Shown: positions 32,941 to 45,000 of the stretch, piece after piece | Position numbering within the stretch: position 1 is the first letter of the stretch | Layout: every line of letters starts with the position of its first letter | Origin: Pseudozyma flocculosa PF-1 | Taxonomy: Eukaryota > Basidiomycota > Ustilaginomycetes > Ustilaginales > Ustilaginaceae | Assembly (NCBI RefSeq): GCF_000417875.1 | Contig: NW_006920869.1 | Span: forward strand, 613,759 to 677,758 | DNA length: 64,000 nt | Reading direction: 5' to 3' | Notes under the pieces: generated by a model | Told to the model about the DNA's origin: nothing | What the model saw: only the letters and a program-made list of their open reading frames with translations | Database searches by the model: none | Program-made: the position numbers and the translations under genes

Positions 32941-33931
32941 GTCGAGAGTCTGTAGCGTGGAGTTGTCTTTGCCGCAGCGTTGATGAACAGCTCGAGAACA
33001 ACGAAGATGACCTTGGACGGGAGGACGGGTGTGGGCGCAAAGGAAGAAGGTGTGTGGCTCGAAAGCTGGTGAGCACGACCAGAGGGGTCGATGTTGATGT
33101 GGCAACGGCCTACAAAGGACCTGCCTCGGTGTTGGGCCTCGGTGGCGGGACGGGCGCAGGAATGCCTAGCTGAACGGCGGGCATCAAAAGATGGGCGGGG
33201 TGCAGAGGGACATGAAGGCTTCGTCCGGCGTCGACAGGTACATGCTTCGGTGGGGAGGACGGCAAAGGGTCCATAAGCGAGCACCCGTGCCCTCACGGCA
33301 CGTCGCTATACAAGCACACCGTACCCCCGGCGAGGATCCTCGGTGGCTCTACTTGCTTGTGGCCGGTCTGTCACTGCGGGTATCTACCGCCGGGTCAGAG
33401 GCAGAGGCACCGGAAGGCAGAGGCAGACAAGGTCGTGTCGACGTGCGGAGGGTGTGGCATGAGGGGGTTGGCATTGCGTTGCGGAGAGGGAAGGGCACGT
33501 CTGGCTAGTGGCGAGGACACGTTCCGGGGTCGACAGCGGAGCGGGGCCGTCGTCAGGGCATGGCGGGATCCGACAGAGGTTTGGGTCGTCGAACGAGAGC
33601 TACGCACGGTGCCGGCATGGTGGGGCGACGGAAGGAAGCCGACGAGGTGGCGGGCGGGTGTCACTTTCGAGGCGCTGAGCACGTTCAGCCGGCCTTTCCA
33701 CCTTCTCCACACACGTGCCACGCCAAATTTCCTCGCCCCGCCTGGCGTGCCCGCTTGGCTTGGGCAGGTCTCTAACCTCTTCTTGCGTCCACCTGTTCCG
33801 CCTTCCCGTCGAACCTCCTGCCTCGCCCCCCCCCCCCCCCCTCTGCCACACATCCCGCGCACCATCCATCCGACAGACCGACAGACCGCCAAGGACGCCT
33901 GGCCAGTGCGGAAAAGCCGGCGACCAGGACC
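32941..33931. promoter_or_regulatory. divergent region between GT4 and ELP6
   Basis: About 990 bases without a supportable gene serve two divergent genes. The right end is C-rich and holds a 16-C run. Open frames here lack protein character. Confidence 0.5.
33826..33841. repeat. homopolymer of 16 C
   Basis: An uninterrupted run of 16 cytosines lies about 90 bases upstream of the ELP6 start. Its exact length may be affected by sequencing. Confidence 0.8.
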
Positions 33932-35192
33932 ATGCCCAATCTCGACAGCCTCGTCTCCTTCCCGATCCCGATCGCGGGCGGGTCTGCGCCTTCCTCGACC
34001 ACCGCATCGTCCTCGCGGACGCCCATCCCGCCCGCGACGTCGCACATCCTCGTCACGGATACGCTCGACTCGCCCGCCTCGTTCGTACTGGTGCACTTTC
34101 TGCGTGCCGCCCTCTCCGCCCACCGCTCGTCGAGCCAGAATGCAGCGGCCTCGGCCACAGCCAAGGGCAAGGCTAGGGCGACGGAGAAGCACATCGTCTG
34201 GCTTGGCTGCGACGCCAGTGGCCTCGGGCACTGGAAGAACCTCGTGCGCCGTTCCGGCGTCCAGCTCGATGCCGAGATCAGCAAGGGTCGCTTCCGCCAC
34301 ATCGACGCCGCCTCTGCCCTCCTTGCCGACCACACGGAAGATGCTCCCAGCCGGCCCGGTCCCTCTGCGCCGCCTCCGAAGGGCTTAAAGACCCTCTACG
34401 ACAGCATCGCTGCACAACTGCGGCAGATCCGCCTGCAGAGGCAGCAGGAGTCGCAGGCTCAGGACAGGGTCGGCGATGATGCCGGCGATGCGCAGCTTGC
34501 TTGGCAAGCGGAGACTCTGATCGTCATCGACGACCTATCGGCGCTCGCCTGGAGTCTGGAAACGGTCGACAGCCTGGGCAGACCCGTGGACGTGGCTCTG
34601 CACGTCGCAAAGTGGATACGGGCGTTGCGCGCGCTGGCTGCCAAGGTGAGTGATCCAAGACGAGTCTTGATCACGCGGAAGATCGATGCGGCAATGAGGA
34701 TCGCCTGCTAACGGACAACTTGCTCCCGCACCGTCCCCGCAGCACAAGGCATGCCTCCTGACACTGCAGCACGCAGACGCCACCTCGGTCGCCAAGACCT
34801 CGTCGTCCTCCAACACGGCTTCGGACGCCATCGACGAGTCCATCTTCCGCTCTCTGTGCAAGACGGCCGACGTGTGGATCGAAGTAAAGGAGCTCGGCAG
34901 TGGACGCGCCCGCGACTGCGACGGCGAGATCACCGTGCATCCCCTCGTCCGATCTTCGCTTGCCCCAGATTGGACCCATCAGTCCAACGAGGACCTGAGT
35001 GAAGGTTTCGAGGACGGCACGCCGCCGCTGGCCGCTTTTGCCATCGAGACGCCTTGTCCGAGTCGAGCAAAGGCGATGCTCTACCGAATTGCACACGATG
35101 GTCAAACGGCGACGTCGGGTGCCTCGGGGACCGGGACCAGCACGGGCAGAGTCCAGCTCTGGGCTCGCGGTACAGGCAGAGGATTCCTCTGA
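33932..35192 (+). CDS. ELP6: Elongator complex protein 6 (Elp6-like)
   Basis: Elp6 forms, with Elp4 and Elp5, the hexameric RecA-like ring of Elongator, which modifies wobble uridines of tRNAs. The exons are 33932-34645 and 34743-35192, giving 387 aa. Seen in the sequence: SHILVTDTLDSPASFVLVHF, KHIVWLGCDASGLGHWKNL and TLIVIDDLSALAWSLETVDS, which correspond to the RecA-fold strands of Elp6 proteins. There is no Walker A motif, as expected for Elp6. The second exon contains a serine-rich loop and a beta-rich end. The call rests on fold pattern and motif order, not on a strong signature. The gene converges on the WRAP73-like gene with only 82 bases between stops. Confidence 0.7.
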
Positions 35193-35274
35193 ACACGCAT
35201 CAACCAGCGGCAAAAGCAGCCGGCGACGTCTTCGTTGGTGTCGTGCCTTGTTTGGAGGCCTTCGACGTAGGGTA

Positions 35275-37682
35275 TCATCGCGAGTAGTTTTGCGAGTTCG
35301 AGTCGTCCAACCCAGCGGCGTAGACGGGCTCATCGAGCGTCTCAAAGGCGCAGCAGAACGTCTGGTCCGACGCGATGAGGATCTTCTGCCCGTCGGGCGA
35401 CCATCGCACGTCGCTGGCCCGGAAGTCGTCTGTTCATCGGCATCGATCATGATTGACCATGACTGCATCAGTGATCGGCGTCTGGGCACTGGACATTTCC
35501 TCCGCGCCGCACGGCAACTCACCAGTGGGGATCGGGATGGCTTCTGCCCTCTGTGTGAAGCTTCCGTCGCCGCATGAATCGTCAAGGAGCTCCCAGGTGT
35601 ACAGCGCCTGGGTGTCGCACACGACGGCGAACTTGCCTCGATGCGCAGGTTTCCAAGCGACCCGCTTGATCGGCATGTTTGTCTGCAGCACCGAGAGCAG
35701 TGACGGGCGACTTGGCGCGGAAGCCTCTTCGCTCGAGAACGCATGGACGAAGAGCGTAAAGGGTAGACGCTCTGCATCATTCAGGGCGTTTGGCGCAAGT
35801 CAGGTCCAGTCAAGCCAATGTTCTGGCTTGGGCTCAGCCGGCACTCACCGTTGAACGAAGCAATCAGGTGCCCATCGGGGCTCCAGTCCATCCAGCTGAT
35901 CCCTAGCTTCGGGTTCGGCTTTTCAGTATCGGTGCGAAGCGCGGCGGGCGACAGCGGCAGGCTCGCCATCTCGACTGTGGGCGTGGACACGGAGAGCATC
36001 GTGTGGCGTGTCAGCAGCCGGATCCTGTGCGCGCGAAAGGCGCAGATGGGGCCCAGTGTTTTCTTACATGGGGCGATGCCGCGAGCGTGCGTTTCTTCGA
36101 GCCAATTCAGAGGTTCACGGAATGCTTGCTGAGGTCCGAGGCAGACGGCGCCCTGAGAAGGTCAGCTAAACAAAGACCCTCGACCTCAGCAAACTCCATC
36201 AGTTGAGCAGACTTACCAGACGTCCGTATGCGCTAGTGGCCTCACTCGCACCTTGGCCGCCGATCAGCCGCTTTGAGAGGTCGAACGAGCACGTCTCCGT
36301 CCACTCTTGGCTTTCGAGTATGCGGAGCTGTTTTGATTGGTGATCACCTGCCAGTCAGCTGGGACTACGGTGCATAGCGATCAGCCGATGGATCGCACGA
36401 AGGCTCACCTGCTCATCGTAGCCTCCGAGAGCAAGATACTTGCCGCTCGGATGCCACCGCACCTCGCGCAGACCTAGACCGCCACCCGCGACGGACATGA
36501 GCGCCTCGTCCTCCCTCCGCGCCTTGCCCGCGGAGCCCGACGATGCCGCTGAGGACCGCAGCCTGGCGCCGCCGCTTTGGGAAGCGCCCATGTGTGGCGA
36601 CGATGTTGCTGGACTTGGATCGAGGGGTGCCCGATGGGACGGTTCGCCCCCCGAGAGAGCTTCGGCGCCGAATGTCGATCGAAGACGGCCCAACGGCGTG
36701 TAGACCAGGAGCTTGTACTGCGCAGGCGGGAGGCGGCAGGTTGCGTCAGCCTTTCGGACCGACCGCGGTGATCATGACACGGAAAATCGACTCACTTCTA
36801 GCTGGCCCTCCCACACTGCGATATGCAGCCCATCCGGTGACCAGGCTGCATCAGCGCAGTCGTTCGTAGCCAGCGCGAAGGACTGGACATGGGTGAAGAC
36901 GACCGGCTTTCAGTATCATTCGAGGATCAAGGGCTTGCCGAAGCGAGGGCTAGCCTGGCATTCTACTCACCACGTCGAGCTGCCACTGCTCCTCTGATTT
37001 CAAGACGTGGGCGCTCTCCCTCATCTCTGCCGCAGATATCCTCTCGCACTTGAATATGTGGATCTGATCGCGGTCCGCGCCCTTGAGGATCATGGCGAAG
37101 CGGTCGGGCCTCTTGGCGGTCCGTATCACTGCAAGAGTGGGGAGCAGGGATCGGCGCGTTCGCATCAGCGAGAACACAGACTGCCGAACGCATCGACGTT
37201 CGGGGATGCTCACGCTTGTTCCGCTTGGGGCCCTCGATTGCAGAGATGGTCTGGTCCGGTAGGCTGTAGATGGAAGCGCGCAGCTGGTGCTGGCTGAACA
37301 TGACGACGCTGCGCGGCCCGACGAGCGGTGTCCATGTGGCGCCGACGAGGCCTTCGGATCCCGAGGCTATCCTTGCGACCCAGCCCTGGTCCTCGTCTGA
37401 TCCGTCATTGGCCTCCTTGCCCGGATCGAGCGAGACGACATAGACGACGCCGTTGTCCTGTCGATCGGTGGTGGTGACGAGGATGAAGGAGCCGTCCTTT
37501 GACCACTCGATGGCGTCGATGTTGGTCTCGAGGTTCCAGCTGCGGATGACTTGGAGCGTGGAGCTGGCCCGCACCAGCAAGGTGCGCGGCAGGTCGCCGC
37601 TGACCGAGGCGAGAAAGGTGGAACCGGGAGAGTAGCAGATGCACGCCGCGCTGGCATGCCGGAACGCTGCCGTAAAGTCCAT
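35275..37682 (-). CDS. WD-repeat protein, WRAP73/Wdr8 family
   Basis: This is a beta-propeller protein of the WRAP73 (WDR8) family, which acts at spindle poles and microtubule-organising centres with partners of the Msd1/SSX2IP type. There are eight exons (minus): 37682-37214, 37128-36971, 36906-36796, 36717-36409, 36327-36217, 36152-35849, 35771-35523 and 35429-35275, joining to 621 aa. Family blocks include DFTAAFRHASAACICYSPGS at the start, AIEWSKDGSFIL, DAAWSPDGLHIAVWEGQLE, LREVRWHPSGKYLALGGYDE, AFREPLNWLEETHARGI, PNPKLGISWMDWSPDG and RASDVRWSPDGQKILIASDQ. The order matches human WRAP73. A possible donor at 36067 is not needed because the frame reads on openly into conserved sequence. A Ser/Gly/Ala-rich insert sits in exon 4. 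Confidence 0.85.
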
Positions 37683-38256
37683 CTGGCGTCGTCGGGCGGT
37701 GGAGAAAGTCACGCTCCGGCAGGGGATGCGTGCGGATGTGATCCGAAGCTGGTGCAGTCAGGGGTCGCCTCGATTGGGGCCAGGATGTCGAGGTCAGGTT
37801 CGTCGAGGTGCTCAAGGTCGGATGCACCCAGCCGCCACCAGGCGAACCCCAGGGACCAACACGAAACCAGACAAGCGGCGCGTTTCCTCCACCTTAGCTT
37901 GACTGTTAGCAGGCCCGGCTTGCCCTCGCCAGGCTAGACGGGCAGCGCGGTCCAGCAGCCAGCAGCTGCCAGGTCCCGCCAACCTCACGTGCCCGGATTC
38001 GAAAAAAGGAAGGCCAGAGATAGGCTGGCAGGCTGGGCTGCAGACGCACGCACTTGGCTTGACAGACGGGCATTTCGTCGCCGCCGCCGACCGCAAGTGC
38101 CACGCTCGTCACCACCATCACCACTCGCGCTATCGCCGTCCACTCTCCTCCCTACCGTCCGTTTCCAGCGACACGCAAAAGCAAGCTTGCTGCCTTTCTT
38201 TCCTCGCTAGCTGCACTCAACCTCATCCATTCGCACACAGACCGACTGCCGGCCAC
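37683..38256. promoter_or_regulatory. divergent promoter region, WRAP73-like and RBM39-like genes
   Basis: About 570 bases between two head-to-head genes, pyrimidine-rich toward the rightward ATG. No TATA box was identified. Confidence 0.5.
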
Positions 38257-40764
38257 ATGTACGCCGACCGCGAAGAGGCTCGTAACGGCCGACCCGGCTC
38301 CGGCGGCGCGGGCTACCGTTCTTCTCACACACCTGAGCTGGAGATCGAGAAGATTCCGAGGAAGGAGAATGGCAGCGAGGGCAGGAGCTTCAGCGAGAGG
38401 GAGAAGGAGCTGCAAGAGCAGCTGAGGAGGTGAGTTGACGATGATCACCGCGCTCGATAGGCATGCACAGACAGGCTCAGAGGCACTCGACTGACCTTGC
38501 GTGCCCCTCTGCCCCGATCCCACACCCCGACAAACACCTGGTCTTGGTCCGACAGGCGAGCTCTGGCATCGCGCGGCCACGCCGATGGATCTGGCAACGA
38601 GGCCAGGACCTCGCGCAGCAGGTCACCCGGCTCCAGCCGCCGGTCCGCATCTAGGAGCCGAAGCCGCGAAAGCTACCGCAGCAGGCGAAGCCATACTTCC
38701 CGCGCCCACTCTTCGCGCGCCGATGATGATGCAGAGGATCGCCGCAGGCGCAGGCGCGAGGACAGGGATGGCTACGACAGCCGCTCGCGTCGCAGAGAGC
38801 GAGACCCGGAGGACGACTACGACGAGGAAGAGGCCGCCCGCGAGAGGCGGCGCAGGCGCAGCGACAGGGAGGATCCCGCTCGGGACCGAGACGTCGACCG
38901 CGACTACCGCTCCAGCAGCCGCCGCGGCGATCGCGGCTATGAAGGCTCCAGCAGGTACGATCGCGACCGCAACAGCTCCTACTATGGCGACCGCGACCGC
39001 GGACGGTACTACGACCGGGGCGATCGCGACAGGGACGACTATGGCTACGGAAGCCGCCGTGGTCCCATCGATGACGACAGGCGACCGCGTTCGAGGAGGC
39101 CGAGCCGCTACGCCAGCCCCGCGCGTTCGGCGCGATCGGGCCGCTCTCACCGCTCGCCCAGCCCTGGCCGCCGGGAGGCCGAAGAGTACGAGGAGCGCTC
39201 CGTCTTCTGCTCGCAGCTGGCGGCGCGCCTCACCCAGCGTGACCTCGGCGAATTTTTCGAGGAAAACCTTGGCGAAGGCGCCGTCAAAGACGTCCGGATC
39301 GTCATGGACCGTGTCACCCGAAGGAGCCGCGGCGTTGGCTACGTCGAGTTTGCCGACAAGGAGCTTGTCCCCAAGGCGATCGCGCTGTCTGGCAACAGCC
39401 TCTACGGCCTTCCAATCCTCGTGCAGAAGACCGACGCTGCGCGCAACCGCGGCGAGCCGAGCGAGTCTGGGCTTCCGCACCGTCCCAACATGCCGCAGCC
39501 CAATCCGCTTCCCCAGATTGACCCCGCTATGCTCGCCAACCTGCCGCTGCCCCCGCAGCTGCAGCAGGCGGCCGGCACGGGAAGCCCGATCCACCTCAAC
39601 TTTGGCAGCTTTGGTGGCGGCAGCGGCGACAGGCGTCCCCGATCGCAGAAGCCTGGCCCGGGCCACCCCAATGCCGCCGCTCGGCTCTACGTCGGCAGCC
39701 TGCACTTCAGCCTGACCGACGAGAACATCAAGGCCGTCTTTGAGCCGTTCGGCGAAGTCGAGTACGTTGACCTGCACCGCGAGGCCGACACCGGCAAGAG
39801 CAAGGGCTTCGCCTTTGTGCAGTTCAAGGAGCCCGAGGACGCCAAGAAGGCGCTGGAGTCGATGAATGGCTTCGATCTCGCTGGCCGCGCCATCCGCGTC
39901 GGTCCGGTCAACGCCAGGGGCTCGGGAGGCGGTCAGCAGCAGGGCTCTGGTGCCGGCGCTGCGACCGGAGCCAACACGGGCCCGCTCGGAGGAGACGCCC
40001 AGGGTGGCCACCTGCCGACGCAGACATCGGCCTACGACAACGGCGGTGGAGCGGGCCTCAACCCGGACAAGCGCGCCGCTCTCATGCAGAAGCTCTCTCG
40101 CACCGACTCTCCGGCCGAGCCCTCGGCTGAATCCGCCCAGCAGTGAGTCGCCGTGAGATGCCGTTGCTTCTGATGATTTTCCGGCTGTCGCTGACCTCTC
40201 TTGGCCCCTTTCGCTTCTCGCACGACCCTACAGGGAAAGGCCTGCTTCGATCCCGCAGGCCACGAGCACCTCGCTGCTGCTCAAGAACATGTTCAATCCA
40301 GAGGAGTGAGTCCTCACGCCGCGCTCTGCCGACCCGATTCGACGAAAATGAGCCCCCAGCTGACATCCGCGGCCCATGCATCTTTGCCTCGACCCAATGC
40401 GCGTTTGCAGGGAGACGGAGCGAGACTGGGACCTCGAGCTGGCCGAGGACGTCAAGGAGGAATGCCAGAGCAAGTACGGCCCGGTCACGGCCATCCACGT
40501 CGAGAAGGAGTCTGCCGGCGAGATCTACATCACCTTTGCCGACACCGACAGCTCCACAAAGGCCATGGTCGGGCTGAATGGTCGGTGGTTCGGCGGCAAG
40601 CCCATCAGCGCACAATAGTAAGTTCCTTCTTTCCGCAAGCACACGGCCGTCGATTCGCTCCGGCATCAGCAGCGCTGACGACTCTCGACCCTGTCCATCT
40701 CGTCCCACGTTGATCCTCTCTCCGCAGCATCCCCGATGCCTTTGTCAAGGCGAGGCTGGGCTAG
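38257..40764 (+). CDS. RBM39/CAPER-like SR-type splicing factor
   Basis: This is a nuclear RNA-binding protein of the RBM39 (fission yeast Rsd1) family that works with U2AF in 3' splice-site selection. The exons are 38257-38429, 38556-40142, 40234-40305, 40411-40617 and 40728-40764, joining to 691 aa. The first 260 residues are an Arg/Ser/Asp-rich RS domain. RRM1 starts near residue 270 (RSVFCSQLAARLTQRDLGEF, RGVGYVEF), RRM2 near 433 (ARLYVGSLHFSLTDENI, KGFAFVQF), and a C-terminal UHM runs from about 610 (LLLKNMFNPEEETERDWD, then GRWFGGKPISAQY, the RxF loop that contacts tryptophan ligands). The middle is Pro/Gln- and Gly-rich. Two very short terminal exons encode the UHM edges. Confidence 0.93.
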
Positions 40765-41896
40765 ATCATCACGCGGACTCTCCTCCCCCACAAAAGACCA
40801 CCCGAGCGATCGAAACGAGCTCACGCTTTGCGCCACGCGGTCCAGATCCTCAGAGCAGTGCGGCGACCCTCTGAGCAAACCCCTACCCCTCCTGCTTGCA
40901 TCCTGATCTGCAGACGCATCGACTTTGGATCGACACTACGCTGAAAAAGGGGCAGCAGCGTAGACGACACGGACGCCCAGCAGCTGCAGCGCGCACAAAC
41001 ACCTGATCAACCATCCCCCCCCCAAAAATTGGCTGCCCAGCCGGTGCTGCCGTCACCTGCCGATACGGGGCGGTACGGTCTCCAGTCCGATGCAGCCGAC
41101 AGACGAGCTCATGCCGCACCTCCCACCCCTTCTCTCTGTCTCTCTGCGCCGCCTTCGCACGCCTCTGCTGCCGTCGCAGTCAGCAAGGCTACCTCTCCGA
41201 CAGGATGCGTATGCGATCAGTTGGCGATCAGTTGGCGGTCAGTCGGCACGACGATGGCTACGACGTCCTCGTCAGCCTCACGCCCTCACCCCTCGAGGCG
41301 CCGCCTGCACCGTCCGGCTCCGCCTCTGCCCTCACACCGTTCCACCCTCCAACATTGCCTCCCCTCTGCATGCATGCCTTCACTCCTCCCATCTCTGTCG
41401 AGCCACATCACAGATGCAAGGGTTTTGGCGAGGCGACAACCCCGATCTTGGATCCTGGGGAGATGGCACAAAGATCATGAGGTTGCCATGATGCAGGGTA
41501 TGTCTTCCTTGGCTCCATTGACGGGGCGAGCAAGCGAGCCAAAGAGAGAACAGGCGTGGTGTGCGCGCTATGTGGCGGCATCGCCCGCCACTCGGAGAGG
41601 CGTGGCTGGCGATCGAGCAGGTGTTGAGACGGCCCGACCCTATCTCTTCCCCCTTCTCCTTTGCTCCTCCTCGTCTTCAACATCCCATCCCCTCCCGTCC
41701 GCTCCTGCCTCCCCACGTCTGCGACGCTCTTCCCGCGGTCTCGACGCCGCCGACCCTGTCTCGGCCACCTTTTGTCCTCCCTCGTGTAGTATGTCCCTTG
41801 TCGCGCCTTTCCCCGAAACCTGATCCCTTGACCTGTTGTTCCGTCCTCGCCGACGAGCTTGAAACGACCTCGCTCGGTCCATCTACGCATCGACAT
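40765..41896. other. 1.1 kb gene-free region
   Basis: This lies between the stop codons of two convergent genes. It contains a 9-C run at 41015-41023. Several frames stay open by chance because stops are rare in this GC-rich DNA, but none looks like a protein. It is longer than other convergent spacers here. Confidence 0.5.
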
Positions 41897-42767
41897 CTAC
41901 ATTTCCTCGTCGTCGTCGTCCAGGAGGTCGTCGATGTCCTCCTCTGGGAAGTCGCCGACAGTCACCTTGTCGGGCTTGACAAAGCTGCCGTGCAGGTTGC
42001 GGCAGGCAAAGTAGCGTTCCCCGGCGACGCTGGGTGCATTTTGACAGAGGCAAGCAAGGGATGGCGCCGGGTCATCATCAGCCACGCCCGTCGAGGTTGG
42101 GGGAGCGCGCGGGCGGCAGTAGCGGGCAGACTCACGATCCATCGTTCTTGCCCACAGGCTCATCGTACTCGACGCCAACCCAGATGCCAGCTGCGAACTT
42201 GGTCGGGCCGACGAATCTGACGGTGCCCCTCCTCCCCGCCGCAGCGCCTCCTGCGAGGTCGACGGCGCACCTCGCGCCCGGCTTGAGCCCGGGGGGGATG
42301 GCCTTTTCCTCCTCCTCCTTTGAGGCGATGCTTGCCGCTTCGGCTTTGGGGTCGAACCTGCCGAGCTTGTTGCGCTGCTTGTAGGCGAGCACCGTGTCCC
42401 TGCGCTTTGCGTAGGTGTCGTCGTCCATCTCGTACTTTTCCACCAGGCTCTCGTCGGTGTAGGTCTGGACGAGCTCCTTTGGCCGCGTGTCGAGCACCTT
42501 TATCGCCCAGTTTTCCTCGACGCCGAGGTCGAGAAGCGACTGCGCCTCCTGCGGCGATCCGGCGGGGACGTGGAGGTACAGCCGCGATGGCGATGTGGCA
42601 TCGTCGGTGCGCGACGTGTGAATCTCGAGGATCTGGTTCGAGGGCGGGACGCCGACGATGGGCTCGAGGCGGTGCTTGAGGTCGTGCAGCGGGATGCTCG
42701 ATGGCAGCCTCCGCTCCGAGGATACGAGCGTCGAGGGCGCGTGGATGAAGAGGTTGAGGACCGACAT
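41897..42767 (-). CDS. tubulin-folding cofactor B (Alp11 type)
   Basis: Cofactor B captures alpha-tubulin released from the CCT chaperonin and passes it on with cofactor E. The exons (minus) are 42767-42136 and 42029-41897, giving 254 aa. The N-terminal ubiquitin-like domain spans about residues 1-95. A coiled middle region with [20 protein letters not shown] is a cofactor B signature. The CAP-Gly domain (about 158-235) has [35 protein letters not shown] and [19 protein letters not shown]. The acidic tail ends DDDDEEM, the C-terminal motif that binds cofactor E. Longer upstream in-frame sequence is not protein-like, so I start at 42767. Confidence 0.94.
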
Positions 42768-43112
42768 GGCGGGCCGGGCGTGGTCAAAGAAGATGGGACG
42801 GCTAGGTGGTAGTGGTGGCGGCAAGAGAGCAACACCACTTCTCTCTTCTGGTGCGCAAGCGTTTCCCGGTCGGGTCTCGGCGGAGGGCGGTGCAGGCAGG
42901 CCTGCAGGCCGTGCGCGGCGAGTCTTCGTACTTCCTTCGCTTCCCGCCAACCTCCACACCCGTTTGCTCCAAGGGCCTGGCACCCGACGGCGATGGCGTA
43001 GCCGGCAAAGGAGGCCGACTGTCGAGCACCCGAGAGTGTCGCCCGTTCTGCTTGTCTTCGCCACCATCCCTTCCCTCGGAACCTCGCACGCTGCCTCACA
43101 CATTCCCACAAC
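42768..43112. promoter_or_regulatory. divergent promoter, cofactor B and acetyltransferase
   Basis: About 345 bases shared by two head-to-head genes; the right side is pyrimidine-rich. No specific element recognised. Confidence 0.5.
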
Positions 43113-44083
43113 ATGCCTGGCTCCAACAACGACGAGTACTCGGTGCACCTCTGCACCTCGGCCGCCCAGCTGCGACAGGCCCACCGCGTCCGCTGCGAGG
43201 TCTTTGTCACCGAGCAGGGCTACGGCCTCGAAGAGGAGGTCGACCAGTGAGTCCTGGCGCGGTACATCTGCGCCAGCGTAATGCAGCCGCGGTCGTCTTG
43301 GCTGACATCTCCGCTCCTCTTCCTCGCCCGCAGGTACGACCCGGTCTCGGCCCACTTTGTTCTCGTGCACAAGGGCGACCCCAGCAACGCGGTCGGCGTC
43401 GTCCGGCTGGTACCTTACCCCCTGCCCATCCCCAAGCAGGATCCCGACGGTGTCGAGCCCAACTCCAAGGACTTTCCTCTGGGAGGAAGCCAGAGCGAGT
43501 CGTCGACCGCATCGCATTTTGTCTCTGCCGTCTTTGGAACCAACTCGTCACAAAGGGACGCCGCCCACGACCCGACCCTGACCGATGCGGAGGAGAAGCG
43601 GACCGAGGACCTGATCCCCAACCTCGGAGGCGCAAAGCTCGGCCGTCTAGCCGTGCTCAAGGAGGCGCGCGGTAAGGGGCTGGCCCAGCGCCTGGTCAGG
43701 GAGGCCGAGGCTTGGCTGATCAATGTCATCGCGCACCACACCGGCGAGAGGGAGGGCGCCTTCGGCCCGCCCGACCACGACAACCAGACAAAGGGCGACT
43801 CGCTCGGCAAACATCAGAAGGTGCAGAGCATCCTGATCAAGATCAGCAGCCAGGAGTACATCCAGCAGCTCTACAAGAAGTGAGTGCATGCTACGCCCGG
43901 CCGCCAGGCTGTCGAGCGAGCGCCTTCTCTGACCCCCCGTCTCGGGTTCCCTCGTTACCTCCCCGTTGCAATCGCGACCGTCACAGGATGGAATACTCTG
44001 CTGTCGGCGACGTCTACCTCGAAGAAGGGCAGCCGCACGTCTTGATGTACAAGGAGCTGGTGCTCAACGCCAAGAGCCCGTAG
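43113..44083 (+). CDS. GNAT-family N-acetyltransferase
   Basis: This is an acetyl-CoA-dependent acetyltransferase of the GNAT fold. The exons are 43113-43246, 43334-43879 and 43987-44083, giving 258 aa. The N-terminus AHRVRCEVFVTEQGYGLEEE resembles the fungal ElaA/YJR-type GNATs. Motif A is LGRLAVLKEARGKGLAQRLV near residue 147, where RGKGLA is the R/Q-x-x-G-x-A/G pyrophosphate loop. The C-terminal strand reads FLEEGQPHVLM-like (DVYLEEGQPHVLMYKELV). An insert of about 50 Ser/Asn/Asp-rich residues precedes motif A. The substrate is unknown. It diverges from tubulin cofactor B, but that gives no functional link. Confidence 0.85.
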
Positions 44084-45000
44084 ATTTGTCCTAAATTGCG
44101 TCGCAGATATGTCGTAGACTCACCGTCCGATTAGCCGAATGCACGGCATGAGAAGAAGTGGCAGAGGCGATGTGGTCTGGAAGACATCGCCGTGATCAGC
44201 GGGTATCAACGCCACCATCGCCTCCAACGTAGCGGTGGCCATGTGAAGATGGGAGACTGTGGACGGGCGACTTCATTTTACGCTCGGAAGACGCGTATTG
44301 TGCGCCCGAGGCCCGGTCTGCACGCAGCAGCGCGAGATCAACACCTCTCCCTGGCCGCCCTGTCCAGACCCTGCCTAGCCTGCTCCTCCCCCTTGGCCAC
44401 GCCAGCCAGCTTAGCTTGCTTTGTCCGACGCTCGATTTTCCCTCCCCTTCAGCCTCCGCTTCCGCCTATCCGAACCTAACGGTAAGCCTGGCAGGCCTGG
44501 TGATCCCCTCTCGTCACACCATCACATCCTCGGACCGGCCCTTCGCCTTGCGACGCCCCGCCCCGCTACGTCCCGCTACGACAGACGCACCTCGACGACC
44601 GCGGCAAAGCGGGCTGAAGCGCGACTACAGCCGCTCCCCTCCTTCTGGATCTTAGACGACCATCGCCCTGCTTGCGGCCTCGCTCCACCTTACGCCAGCT
44701 GCCTTTTCGTCGCGCCAGCAGCGTGGCGGCTCCCTCGCCCGAGACTCAATCGACCACCTTGACGACCGGTCATCCGCTCAACACATCACGCACGTTGGCC
44801 TCTCCGAGACACCTGGCATGCGAATCGTGAGCGCGCACCGCTGAACCAGGGTCACCCAATAGCCCCTCAGCCCCGCTTCGGCTGCTCCGTCCTCCCAGTC
44901 GGCCCGTTCCAGCGACTGGCTGGGCCGCTCGTAACTCGTCTTCACCGACCTTGAGCTCTCTCACCACCACCTGCACCGACCCTCGTGGCGCTCGCCAGCC
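44084..45000. other. upstream region of the SIM-bearing gene
   Basis: About 920 bases without a supportable gene. The right half is C-rich and pyrimidine-rich, as expected of a 5' leader. No TATA box was recognised. Confidence 0.5.

Noticed and set aside
36060..36070. GTAAGA donor within the WRAP73-like gene
   Set aside because: Splicing to the following CAG would give an immediate stop, while reading through keeps frame into conserved sequence.
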